Shown here in pieces: positions 52,713 to 61,164 of a DNA stretch of 64,000 nt (the stretch's first letter is position 1; the number at the start of each line of letters is the position of its first letter). The stretch covers positions 124,001-188,000 of the forward strand of contig NZ_JAAAKZ010000009.1 in the NCBI RefSeq assembly GCF_009905605.1, written 5' to 3'. The stretch is from Runella sp. CRIBMP (GTDB lineage Bacteria; Bacteroidota; Bacteroidia; Cytophagales; Spirosomataceae). The translations under genes and the position numbers were made by a program. Under the pieces are notes generated by a model that saw only the letters and a program-made list of their open reading frames with translations, had not been told where the DNA came from and made no database searches.

Positions 52713-53477
52713 TTATTGATTTTTTGCTTTCATTCGAACAATGGCCGCCCGTGTAAAATCCGACAGGACGAGTCGGCCGCTGATGGCTGCACGCTCGGTC
52801 AAAAGGGTATTCCAATGTTCTGTCCCTTGCCAAAATACTTTCTTCAATTCTTGTAAAGCAGCGGGATGGTAGGCGGTAAGTGAACGGGCAAAGGCGCTGA
52901 GGGCCGTATCCAATTCGGCGGTTGTTGCAAAAACTTCGGTATAAAGACCCTTGTCTTGTGCCCAAGTGGCGGAATAAAAGGTAGAAGCATTGAGCGTAAG
53001 TTGTGAAAAGGCTGATACGCCTATCTTGCGCTCAATGGCAGGACCTACCACAAACGGGCCGATTCCAATCAATAATTCACTCAACCGAATAGCGGCGTGT
53101 TGGGTGGCAAAACAATAGTCGGTTGCGGCGGCTAAACCTACCCCGCCGCCTACGGCTTTGCCCTGTATTCGTCCCAAAATAATCACTGGACTTGTGCGAC
53201 AAGCATTGATGACGTTGGCGAAGCCCGAAAAAAAAGTCAAGCCTTCTTCTTCGGTTTGAATCGTGGCTAGTTCATCAAAACTTGCCCCCGCGCAAAAGGT
53301 ACGCTCACCTCCGCTTTGTAAAATAATGACTTTTATGGCAGGATTTTGACCCGTTTCTTGGATTGTTTCGGCCAACTGCCGCAAAAGAAAACTTGGCATG
53401 GCGTTTTGGGCAGGGTGAAAAAACGTAATCGTAGCGATTCCTTCCGGAGAAAGGTCGACGGTGACATGAGGTTCCAT
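52713..53477 (-). CDS. Enoyl-CoA hydratase/isomerase family protein
   Basis: A 254-aa crotonase-fold protein. The oxyanion-hole block is FCAGASFDEL near residue 62, with a second in GRIQGKAVGGGVGLAAATDY near 100. The typical catalytic Glu of hydratases near residue 115-135 is not obvious (the region reads AIRLSELLIGIGP), and Glu/Leu at those sites is variable in this superfamily. Exact reaction is therefore open. I chose the Met at 53477, eight nt after the upstream gene's stop. Confidence 0.85.
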   Translation of the reverse strand: MEPHVTVDLSPEGIATITFFHPAQNAMPSFLLRQLAETIQETGQNPAIKVIILQSGGERTFCAGASFDELATIQTEEEGLTFFSGFANVINACRTSPVIILGRIQGKAVGGGVGLAAATDYCFATQHAAIRLSELLIGIGPFVVGPAIERKIGVSAFSQLTLNASTFYSATWAQDKGLYTEVFATTAELDTALSAFARSLTAYHPAALQELKKVFWQGTEHWNTLLTERAAISGRLVLSDFTRAAIVRMKAKNQ

Positions 53478-53484
53478 AAGCGGA

Positions 53485-55026
53485 TTATCGTTTACGACGC
53501 GAGGATTTTTCGTAAGGCTGATACCAACACTTGTTTGGGTCGTCAGGTTTGCGATGGAAAAACGGAGCGTACAACCCAAAGTAAAAGTCTAATCCTTGGG
53601 GTTTACCAATGTCCAAAAGCCCTCCTAGATGGTCGGTACCGATGATAACTGGGCCGATTCGGGTGGCTAATCCCATGGTAAATACTCTGTAATTGTCGAC
53701 CATGGCTAAAGGAGTGGATACTTCAAACCATTTGGTTTCGTAACGGGGTGTTATGGCAAAAACCGATTGTGGTTTTATATCCAAATAGTTTTTGCCGCGT
53801 AAGCCCTGCACCCAAAGCGCATTGACGTACAATCGATTTTTGTGATGATAGTCAAAACTTGCATTGAAAGAAGTGGGCAGACCAACGGTCCATCCTCGGG
53901 GAGTATCGGCCGGCCGGACATTGATGCTTCGGTTGACGGCATCAATGGCAGCTCCACTGCTTGGCAGACTGTTGAAATTAATGTAGGAGAATTGGGCCGC
54001 AGGAGGGTCAACGTCGATTTCTCGTACATAATTTAAGTTTTTGTAGCGGATAGCCCCAATATCTGTCAGCGCCGCTGAAATACGGTATTTGTATTTATTT
54101 TTATTGGGGTCGTGGTGTCGACCGCCCCGTGGTCCACCGATTTTGAGTTTTTGTACGTCTGGTCGGTACTCATATACTGCCCCGAGGTCAAAGCCCCAGC
54201 CGCCTCCTGCCGAGCGGTTTCCGAACAGAAATTGGGGGTTAAGTCCTAGATTAGAAAAGGCTTCTTCGGTAGTGTAGCCGTAGGTAGCCTGTAATTTTGA
54301 GGCCAGAATAAATTCACGTTCGGGGTTGAGACTTTCAACGTTGATTCGGTAATCAGCGTCTTGCATGTTGGCATGGACATTATAAACCCCAACCAATCGC
54401 TTCACGGTCACGCCTATCTTTAGAAAGTCTTTATCCCAATCGGCCAGTACGGCACCAAACGTGGCGCCCATTTCTACAAAGCCGTTGGTCGACAACTTAG
54501 CGGTTTGATTGGTGAAATCCTTACTTTGTAATTCAACCAAATTGGTTCCATAACGAATCACACGCGCCGTTTCTTCCGATACATCCGTTAGGTTGAGGGT
54601 ATACCTACCTCGGGTAGTAAGTGCTATGGCAAAGCGGTTGTCTTTGAAAGAAAATAAGGCAGATGGCCCCCGTAAATCTCCGCCAGTATGAAAATGTTTG
54701 GGTTTACCGTTGAGGCGTTCGGCATAATAGGAGTCTTTCCAGATAATTAGACCACGTTCACTGCGGTATTTTTGGGAAACACTGTTGGTGATTAAACTTA
54801 TAAATGAGTAAGGAGCATCGTAACGAAGGTAGTTGTTGATTAGAAAAAAATCGTTGCCAATAAGATTGATGTACAATTTATGTCGAGAGTCGGCGGCATG
54901 TGCAGGGTTTAGAAAAAGCGCGTTTGTACCTGCATAATTGCTCGAAGATAGCCCCAGCCAGTGTTGAGCTTGGACAGATATGCAACTCAGTATTCCAACA
55001 ATAATGACCAAAAGGCGACGTGTCAT
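53485..55026 (-). CDS. DUF5723-family outer-membrane protein
   Basis: A 513-aa protein with a signal peptide (LLVIIVGILSCISVQAQ). The N-terminus YAGTNALFLNPAHAADSRHK fits the family, and the rest is beta-strand rich with Gly/aromatic repeats, as in an outer-membrane barrel. No substrate or partner is known. It ends in a basic tail (SSRRKR) and is immediately followed by the enoyl-CoA hydratase gene, with which it may share a transcript. Confidence 0.82.
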   Translation of the reverse strand: MTRRLLVIIVGILSCISVQAQHWLGLSSSNYAGTNALFLNPAHAADSRHKLYINLIGNDFFLINNYLRYDAPYSFISLITNSVSQKYRSERGLIIWKDSYYAERLNGKPKHFHTGGDLRGPSALFSFKDNRFAIALTTRGRYTLNLTDVSEETARVIRYGTNLVELQSKDFTNQTAKLSTNGFVEMGATFGAVLADWDKDFLKIGVTVKRLVGVYNVHANMQDADYRINVESLNPEREFILASKLQATYGYTTEEAFSNLGLNPQFLFGNRSAGGGWGFDLGAVYEYRPDVQKLKIGGPRGGRHHDPNKNKYKYRISAALTDIGAIRYKNLNYVREIDVDPPAAQFSYINFNSLPSSGAAIDAVNRSINVRPADTPRGWTVGLPTSFNASFDYHHKNRLYVNALWVQGLRGKNYLDIKPQSVFAITPRYETKWFEVSTPLAMVDNYRVFTMGLATRIGPVIIGTDHLGGLLDIGKPQGLDFYFGLYAPFFHRKPDDPNKCWYQPYEKSSRRKR

Positions 55027-55260
55027 CCCAAAAGAGTAAAGTGTTAGTTTGTATTAAAACCAGTGGAAAATAAGATTTGTTGGAAATACTATATCTTCCA
55101 TTTCAAGAAACGTAAAAAGGTGACGCAAAGTACGATATAATCGTACAATTTAAGAAATGTAAAATGAACGGGATAAATTGAGGTAGAAAATTTGGCTAAA
55201 TCGTTATTTTGTACATATCTTGTTCGGCAAAACAAATAACTCACCTACTTTTTCGCCATT

Positions 55261-56691
55261 ATGCATTTCTCTTTTAAAAATTATGACACCGAGAAGTTTT
55301 ACGATGAAATGTTTTCGTCGGACGGCAAGATTCGCCCCGGCTGTGAGGCATTTAAACAACGCGTAGAACAACTGACGCAAACCGAATTGATGAATCGCCA
55401 GCATACCGCCGAAAGGGCGCTGATGTCAATGGGGATCACGTTCAATGTTTATTCTGAAGGAGAAGGAACCGAACGTATTATGCCGCTTGACATTATCCCG
55501 AGGGTAGTAGCAGGCGAGGACTGGAATCGACTGGAAAAAGGACTTATTCAGCGGATTACGGCCCTGAATATGTTTATTGATGATATTTACAACGACCAGA
55601 AAATTCTGGATGATGGAGTGGTGCCGAGAGATTTGATTGAAACCTCAAAATGTTATCTCGAAGCCTGCAAGGGGTTAAAACCCCCGAAAGGAATTTGGTG
55701 TCATATCACAGGTACAGATTTGATTCGGGGCGACGACGGAACATTCATGGTTTTGGAAGATAACCTCCGTTGCCCGTCGGGCGTGTCTTATATGCTGGAA
55801 AATAGAGAGTTGTCAAAGCAGATTTTTCCCGAGGTCTTGGCCCGCACGGGTGTACGGCCAGTATCTGATTATCCAGCGCGTTTGTTTGAAATGCTTAAAT
55901 TTATTGCCGACCGTCCCGATCCAAACATTGTGGTACTGACGCCTGGGATTTATAATTCTGCTTACTTTGAACACTCTTATTTGGCGCAGCAAATGGGCGT
56001 TGAACTCGTTGATGCCCGCGATTTGGTGGTTTCGGGAGGATACGTAAAAATGCGGACAACCCGTGGGTTTGAGATTGTGGATGTAATCTACCGTCGTTTG
56101 GATGATACGTTTTTGGACCCGCAGGCGTTTAATCCGCATTCGCTCATTGGGATTCCAGGAATATTTGATGTGTACAAAAAAGGCCGCGTAGCCCTTGCCA
56201 ATGCGCCTGGAACGGGCGTAGCTGACGATAAAGTGATTTATGCGTACGTGCCGCGCATTATTAAGTATTATCTGGATCAAGAGGCCATGATTCCCAACGT
56301 TCAAACGTACATTTGTCGCGAAGCCGATGACCTGAAATACGTACTTGAAAACGTAGAAAATCTGGTTATTAAAGAAGCCAACGAAGCAGGAGGCTACGGA
56401 ATGTTGATTGGGCCGAAAGCGACCAAAGAAGAACACGAATTGTTCCGTCAGAAAATCAAAGACAACCCCCGTAACTACATTGCCCAGCCCGTGATTTCGC
56501 TCTCACGCGTGCCTTGTATCGTGGACGACCACGCCGAAGGTCGCCACGTAGATTTGCGCCCTTATATTCTTTACGGTGACGGTATCAACGTCATTCCGGG
56601 CGGACTCACGCGCGTTGCTTTGCGCAAAGGTTCGTTGGTCGTAAACTCATCTCAAGGGGGGGGCGGAAAAGATACTTGGGTAACGTACTGA
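55261..56691 (+). CDS. Circularly permuted ATP-grasp protein (CP type 2)
   Basis: A 476-aa protein of the circularly permuted ATP-grasp type 2 family (DUF404/DUF407). Typical blocks: FYDEMFSSDGKIRPGC at the start, RIMPLDIIPRVV near residue 75, GDDGTFMVLEDNLRCPSGVSY near 155, KEANEAGGYGM near 370, and DLRPYILYG near 440. These enzymes are thought to make peptide-like bonds and usually lie next to alpha-E and transglutaminase genes; here neither is adjacent. The product is unknown. Confidence 0.92.
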   Translation: MHFSFKNYDTEKFYDEMFSSDGKIRPGCEAFKQRVEQLTQTELMNRQHTAERALMSMGITFNVYSEGEGTERIMPLDIIPRVVAGEDWNRLEKGLIQRITALNMFIDDIYNDQKILDDGVVPRDLIETSKCYLEACKGLKPPKGIWCHITGTDLIRGDDGTFMVLEDNLRCPSGVSYMLENRELSKQIFPEVLARTGVRPVSDYPARLFEMLKFIADRPDPNIVVLTPGIYNSAYFEHSYLAQQMGVELVDARDLVVSGGYVKMRTTRGFEIVDVIYRRLDDTFLDPQAFNPHSLIGIPGIFDVYKKGRVALANAPGTGVADDKVIYAYVPRIIKYYLDQEAMIPNVQTYICREADDLKYVLENVENLVIKEANEAGGYGMLIGPKATKEEHELFRQKIKDNPRNYIAQPVISLSRVPCIVDDHAEGRHVDLRPYILYGDGINVIPGGLTRVALRKGSLVVNSSQGGGGKDTWVTY

Positions 56692-56782
56692 TAATTAATA
56701 TTTTATAGTAATTTTGCTTTTTCTTTTTGTAGGCCTCTTTTCATAAGGGGCTTATTTTTTTCAAAAATAATTGATAAAAAAC

Positions 56783-56812
56783 TTGACATACTAATTAGTA
56801 TGTTTACCTTTG
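56783..56812 (+). promoter_or_regulatory. TetR promoter with an 18-bp operator inside the spacer
   Basis: -33 TTG (56783-56785), then the perfect 18-bp palindrome ACATACTAATTAGTATGT (56786-56803), then -7 TACCTTTG (56805-56812). The operator fills the 19-nt spacer, so bound TetR would block RNA polymerase. The tetR start codon is 8 nt downstream. Confidence 0.85.
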
Positions 56813-56819
56813 TGGCACA

Positions 56820-57407
56820 ATGACAGATACACGCACCGAAATATTGCACAAAAACTACGAAGCCATTCACCGAAATGGCTTTCAGGGAGTTCGTGCCGAT
56901 AAAGTGGTGGCTGAAATGGGTATTACAAAGGGGGCGTTGTATCATTACTTCCCCAATAAGTTTGATTTAGGGTACGCTATTTTAGACGAGTTGCTGGGGC
57001 CTCACTACCTAAAAATCTGGCAATCGTTTGAACGTGCCGAGAAAAATTTTGGCGTTGTTTTATTGGAGGTACTAGAGTCATATCGAGATTTTGCCAAAAC
57101 TGATGAAGAAATCAAGCTTGGTTGCCCACTTACCAATCTTACGCAGGAAATGCCGCCTTTGGATGAAGGGTTTCGCAAAAGATTGCACCGAATTACCCAC
57201 CAAATGCAGTTACAGATTGAGACAGGCCTAAAAAATGCCCAATTGGCAGGAGAATTTAAGCTTGATTTTAACCCAACTCAGACCGCTTTTTTCTACTTAT
57301 CGGCGATTGAAGGAGGTTTTAGCGTGGCCAAAGCCATGCAAAGTCGGGCCGCTTTTGAAATGGTTATTGCTCAATTAAAACAATTTTCCGAAGGACTTAA
57401 AGCCTGA
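56820..57407 (+). CDS. TetR-family transcriptional regulator
   Basis: A 195-aa repressor. The DNA-binding helix-turn-helix is at ~20-48 (VRADKVVAEMGITKGALYHYFPNK). The ligand domain starts LGYAILDELL and has a Cys-containing GCPLTNLTQEM near residue 100. Two similar 18-bp palindromes flank the gene, one in its own promoter and one before the downstream NmrA gene, so it very probably represses itself and that gene. Ligand unknown. Confidence 0.93.
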   Translation: MTDTRTEILHKNYEAIHRNGFQGVRADKVVAEMGITKGALYHYFPNKFDLGYAILDELLGPHYLKIWQSFERAEKNFGVVLLEVLESYRDFAKTDEEIKLGCPLTNLTQEMPPLDEGFRKRLHRITHQMQLQIETGLKNAQLAGEFKLDFNPTQTAFFYLSAIEGGFSVAKAMQSRAAFEMVIAQLKQFSEGLKA

Positions 57408-57412
57408 TTTTT

Positions 57413-57444
57413 TTTGCACATGTACATACCAACTAGTATGTATG
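57413..57444 (+). promoter_or_regulatory. Promoter and second TetR operator upstream of the NmrA gene
   Basis: -33 TTTG (57413-57416), a 20-nt spacer, and -7-like TATGTATG (57437-57444). The operator ACATACCAACTAGTATGT (57424-57441) matches the first operator at 16 of 18 positions and overlaps the -7 box. It lies ~45 nt before the start codon. Confidence 0.78.
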
Positions 57445-57486
57445 TATAATAAAAAACAAATTTAAATTAATTAAAACCAAAGAAAC

Positions 57487-58377
57487 ATGTACGTTATTAC
57501 GGGAGCCACTGGACACACCGGGCACATCATTGTCGAAGAGCTGATTGCAGCAGGAAAAAAAGTAAAAGCCGTTGTTCGCAACGCTACGAAGGGGGGCCCA
57601 TTGGCCGAAAAAGGAGCCCAATTGGCCGTCGGTGATTTAGAAGATTCCGCATTTCTGAAAGAAACATTCAAAGGTGCCGAAGCCGTTTATTTGATGGTTC
57701 CGCCCAAGTGGAACATTACCGATTGGCGGGCGTATCAGCGTGAAATCATTCAGAATTTTGTGGACGCATTGCAGGGGTCGGGCGTAAAATACGCCGTGGT
57801 CTTGAGTTCAATGGGGGCACACATGCCGACGGGTGCCGGGCCAGTGAGTGGATTGTATGATTTAGAACAGGCACTCAAAACTGTAGCAGGGTTGAACGTG
57901 CTCAATTTGCGCCCAGGTTATTTTATGGAGAATTTTTTAGGCAACATCGGCTTAATCAAGGCCGCAGGGATTCAGGGGTATGCGCTCAACGCGGACTTAA
58001 AGGTTCCGTTGGTGCATACGCACGACATTGCAGAAGTGGCCGTTAAGCATTTTTTAACGCTTGATTTTGAAGGTCATTCACATGTTTTTGTGGCGGGAGC
58101 GGCCGATTATACCATGACGGAAGCAACCGCTATTTTGAGTGATGCTGTTGGAAAGCCTTTTCACTATGTACAGTTTTCGCCCGAAGATGCCCGGGCGGGG
58201 ATGATTGGCGCGGGCCTTCCCGAAACCATCGCCGACGGTTACAACGAGCTTTTTGCGGGCTTAAATTCGGGAGAGTATCTCAATGGTTACGAGCGTGATG
58301 CGTCCAATACCACACCGACAACGTTTGAAGATTTTGCTAAAAAAGAATTTGCCGTGGCATTTAATGCGGTAAGCTAA
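57487..58377 (+). CDS. NmrA-family NAD(P)-dependent oxidoreductase
   Basis: A 296-aa atypical SDR. The dinucleotide motif is YVITGATGHTGHI at residues 2-14, with basic residues afterwards (VVRNATKGG). It aligns with quinone-oxidoreductase-like NmrA proteins (QOR-2/AzoB type): VYLMVPPKWN near residue 68 and LNLRPGYFMENFLGN near 140. It probably reduces quinones or acts as a redox-sensing protein. Under predicted control of the TetR repressor just upstream. Confidence 0.9.
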   Translation: MYVITGATGHTGHIIVEELIAAGKKVKAVVRNATKGGPLAEKGAQLAVGDLEDSAFLKETFKGAEAVYLMVPPKWNITDWRAYQREIIQNFVDALQGSGVKYAVVLSSMGAHMPTGAGPVSGLYDLEQALKTVAGLNVLNLRPGYFMENFLGNIGLIKAAGIQGYALNADLKVPLVHTHDIAEVAVKHFLTLDFEGHSHVFVAGAADYTMTEATAILSDAVGKPFHYVQFSPEDARAGMIGAGLPETIADGYNELFAGLNSGEYLNGYERDASNTTPTTFEDFAKKEFAVAFNAVS

Positions 58378-58582
58378 GACTTTAAGGGCGGTTGTTGAGT
58401 CCTTCACAATCGCCCTTATCCTCATTTATGATTAGGGTTTTTATTGATAATTTTAGAATTGATGGGAAGTGTTGCCTTGGTAGGCGTTTGAGGGCTAATG
58501 GCCCTTTTTTGATTTTAAATAACTTTACCATACAAAATCATAACAACCGACGTTGTATATCTTTCCTATAAAAATCAATACT

Positions 58583-59311
58583 ATGAAACAATTCTTAACC
58601 CTTACTCTTGCGTTGGCGGGAGCAATTTCTGTACAAGCACAACAAGGAACGATTGAATACAGAATGACCATGTCGGGGCAAGGGCAAAGTAATGTATCGA
58701 CCAGCAAAATGCAATTTGCGAGCGGAAAAGTGCGGATGGAAACCAGTCTCAATATGCCGGGAATATCGCACAAGCAAGTGATGCTGATGTTGCCCAATAA
58801 GCCCAATACCATGATTATGCTGAATGAAGGGGCTAAAACTTACACAGAAGTAAATACCAATTCGGCCCCCAAAGACCCCAACGCCGCTAAAGTGACGGTA
58901 AAAGTGGTAGGAAAAGAAAAGCTTCAAAACCTCAATTGCACACACATCGTGGTGACCATGAGCAACCGCCCCATGGATATGTGGACCACCAAAGATATTG
59001 CTGGCTATGAAAGCATGATGGGTTATTGGAAATCAAGCATGAGCGGCGGCAATGACCAAATGTACGGCGAACTGAAAAAAGCGGGTGCTGAAGGTTTTGT
59101 GGTCAAAACGCAAATGAAAAATAAAGAAGGGGGGATGACGATGGAGTTGGTAAAATACGATACTAAGCCCGTGTCGGCCGCTCTGTTCAGCATTCCCGCG
59201 GACTATAAAAAAGGGACGTCCATTGATCCAAACAAAATCCAGAATATGACGCCTGCCGAGCGTAAAAAAATCATGGAAGAAATGATAAAAAAACACGGCA
59301 ATAAGCAATAA
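58583..59311 (+). CDS. DUF4412-domain secreted protein
   Basis: A 242-aa secreted protein. The signal peptide ends AISVQAQQ near residue 19. The mature protein is a beta-rich DUF4412-type domain with many Met residues (IEYRMTMSGQGQSN near residue 23; LMLPNKPNTMIML near 72). Lys/Glu-rich C-terminus ends KKHGNKQ. No catalytic motif is visible. I chose the Met at 58583 to give a clean signal. A hairpin terminator follows. Confidence 0.85.
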   Translation: MKQFLTLTLALAGAISVQAQQGTIEYRMTMSGQGQSNVSTSKMQFASGKVRMETSLNMPGISHKQVMLMLPNKPNTMIMLNEGAKTYTEVNTNSAPKDPNAAKVTVKVVGKEKLQNLNCTHIVVTMSNRPMDMWTTKDIAGYESMMGYWKSSMSGGNDQMYGELKKAGAEGFVVKTQMKNKEGGMTMELVKYDTKPVSAALFSIPADYKKGTSIDPNKIQNMTPAERKKIMEEMIKKHGNKQ

Positions 59312-59316
59312 TGATT

Positions 59317-59364
59317 AATACTTGCCAAGACTCCGCGTCTCCATTTCGAGTCTTGGCAAGTATT
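59317..59364 (+). terminator. Bidirectional hairpin terminator
   Basis: A perfect 16-bp stem (59317-59332 and 59349-59364) with a 16-nt loop, between the DUF4412 gene and the convergent amidohydrolase. Confidence 0.88.
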
Positions 59365-59374
59365 GTATAAGCCT

Positions 59375-60781
59375 TTATTTGTTTCCGATATCGTATTTGT
59401 CGTTGTATTTTTTGTACTGGCGTTTGTGGCGGTCGTCGAGGTCGGTCTTACGACCCCTGATGAAAGCGTGTTCAATGCCGTTGGATCGCATATCCAAAAT
59501 GTCGCCTTTGCAGACCACGAGCGTGGCCAGCTTCCCTTTTTCCAACGTCCCTACCTGTTTGTCAATGCCCAGTATTTTGGCGGGGGTAGACGTAATCATT
59601 TTTAACGCTTCTTCGCGGTCGAGGTTCCCAAATCCCGCGGCGGTTCCAGCTACAAAAGGTAAGTTGCGCGTACGCCAATAGGCTTCGCCATAACTTAACG
59701 CAACCGTGACGCCCGCTTTTTGCAGCAACGAAGGCAGTTGATAGGGCTGATACACGGGTTCATCCTGACGGTTGGGGAGGCGGTGGGTTTCTCCCAAGAC
59801 CACGGGAATATTGTTTTCTTTCAGAAAATCTACCACCCGCAACGCATCTTCTGCTCCTACAATGACTGGTTTCTGAACCCCGTGCGATTTGGCAAATTTG
59901 ACAGCTTCGATAATGTCTTTACTGTTGTCGGCGCGGATGTACAAGTTTTGATTGCCACTAAATAGCCCCCGCAACGCTTCCAATTTGAGATTGGTAATGC
60001 TTGGATTTTTGATTTGGCTGTACGCGCGGGCATCCGAAAACAATTGCGCAAGATTATTGATTACCTCCTGACGGCGGCTGTTTCGTTGGAGGCTTACCGA
60101 AAAATCCTCGAAGTTGAACTCACGGGCAAAAAATGGCGGCCACGTCAGCCACAAGCCATCGTCTTTTTTCAGAACAGCATCTTCCCAGTTCCATCCGTCG
60201 AGTTCCATCACCGACGATGAGCCCGAAATCGTACCACCTTGTGGAGTCGCTTGGGTAAGCAATAATCCATTGTTGCGTAAGGTCGGAATAACTTCAGAAT
60301 CAGTGTTATACGCAACCAATGCCCGAACGTTGGGATTGAGCCCCCCGATTTCCTGGTTGTCGGTAGTGGCCCGAACCGAACTGATTTCGACCAAGCCCGT
60401 TGTGGCGCCCATGGCAATGAGGCCCGGATAAAGGTGTTTGCCAGTTACGTCAATGATTTCGGTGGCGTTGCGGTCAAAAGTCGTACTCGCATCGCCTACG
60501 GCGGTAAGGATTCCTTTGTCAAAGACCACCGTTCCTTTGTCAATCACGGTTCCGTTGCCTACATGAACCGTGCCACCCACCAGTGCAATAGGCTTGGTTT
60601 GGGGCTTGGCAGGGGCGGGGTTTTGTGCCGATACGGGCTGAAATAAGAGGCCAGAAATAAGAAGTAAGAAATAACAAATAGGCCCTAAGAAATAAGATGC
60701 CTGAGCTAAATATAACTTATGGACTTTTATGGGATAGTTAGAAGGTCTTCCAGTTCTCATGTAATTTCGAAAGTTTAGCAC
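59375..60781 (-). CDS. Secreted amidohydrolase (imidazolonepropionase-like)
   Basis: A 468-aa amidohydrolase-superfamily protein. Residues ~25-53 are a hydrophobic signal peptide (YFLLLISGLLFQPVSAQ). The usual metal motif HxH is replaced by GLIAMGATTGL at the expected place (~122-132), so this half may be degenerate; later blocks VVDFLKENNIPVVLGETHRL and AGFGNLDREEALKMITSTPA are typical of the superfamily. The 5' end overlaps the four-helix-bundle gene by 44 nt, and part of the signal peptide is encoded by a repeat arm. The exact start is uncertain (60781 or 60760). Confidence 0.82.
   Translation of the reverse strand: MLNFRNYMRTGRPSNYPIKVHKLYLAQASYFLGPICYFLLLISGLLFQPVSAQNPAPAKPQTKPIALVGGTVHVGNGTVIDKGTVVFDKGILTAVGDASTTFDRNATEIIDVTGKHLYPGLIAMGATTGLVEISSVRATTDNQEIGGLNPNVRALVAYNTDSEVIPTLRNNGLLLTQATPQGGTISGSSSVMELDGWNWEDAVLKKDDGLWLTWPPFFAREFNFEDFSVSLQRNSRRQEVINNLAQLFSDARAYSQIKNPSITNLKLEALRGLFSGNQNLYIRADNSKDIIEAVKFAKSHGVQKPVIVGAEDALRVVDFLKENNIPVVLGETHRLPNRQDEPVYQPYQLPSLLQKAGVTVALSYGEAYWRTRNLPFVAGTAAGFGNLDREEALKMITSTPAKILGIDKQVGTLEKGKLATLVVCKGDILDMRSNGIEHAFIRGRKTDLDDRHKRQYKKYNDKYDIGNK
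60640..60668. repeat. Left arm of an imperfect inverted repeat around a four-helix-bundle gene
   Basis: 29-nt purine-rich arm, complementary at 22 of 29 positions to 61136-61164. It lies inside the signal-peptide codons of the downstream amidohydrolase. Confidence 0.7.
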
Positions 60782-61115
60782 CGAGATATTCAGTATCGGT
60801 AGTTAGTTCTTTGTATGATTCTTGACTAATATACAGACAATCTAAAGCGAATAATAACCAACATTTAGTCTCTTCAAGTGAGCCGAAGGAGTCGATTAAA
60901 TGTCTTTTGAATGTATTTTCAAATCTTCGCTTTCCCCAACCTTCTGCAATATTTGCAGCAACGGAGCGAGAGGAACGTCGTATTTGATCGGTTAAGGAGT
61001 ATTTTTCTTCAGAAGGAAATTTTGTACTGAGCCAAAAAATTTTCATGGCTAATTGATGAGCCAAAGTATAAACTTGTAAATCTCGGAAAGTTTGGATGGG
61101 TGTTTTATTATCCAT
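60738..61115 (-). CDS. Four-helix-bundle protein (S23 family), second copy
   Basis: A 125-aa all-helical protein of the same family as 23388-23759. Shared blocks: FRDLQVYTLAHQLAMKIFWL near residue 10, QIRRSSRSVAANIAEGWGKR near 44 and SLEETKCWLLFALDC near 76. The two copies are clearly divergent, so they are not a recent duplication. It lies between two amidohydrolase genes of one operon and is bracketed by 29-nt complementary arms. Function unknown. Confidence 0.9.
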   Translation of the reverse strand: MDNKTPIQTFRDLQVYTLAHQLAMKIFWLSTKFPSEEKYSLTDQIRRSSRSVAANIAEGWGKRRFENTFKRHLIDSFGSLEETKCWLLFALDCLYISQESYKELTTDTEYLGAKLSKLHENWKTF

Positions 61116-61135
61116 GATGTATAAAATTCTTGGCT

Positions 61136-61164
61136 CCTACTTCTTGTTTCTTTTTTCCTATTTC
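61136..61164. repeat. Right arm of the inverted repeat around the second four-helix-bundle gene
   Basis: 29-nt pyrimidine-rich arm overlapping the stop codon of the upstream amidohydrolase gene (61158-61160). Adjacent low-complexity sequence encodes the Glu-rich tail EEQSEEEKK. Confidence 0.7.

Noticed and set aside
55813-56436. Minus-strand ORF of 207 aa antisense to the ATP-grasp gene
   Set aside because: The sense frame carries the conserved ATP-grasp blocks throughout.
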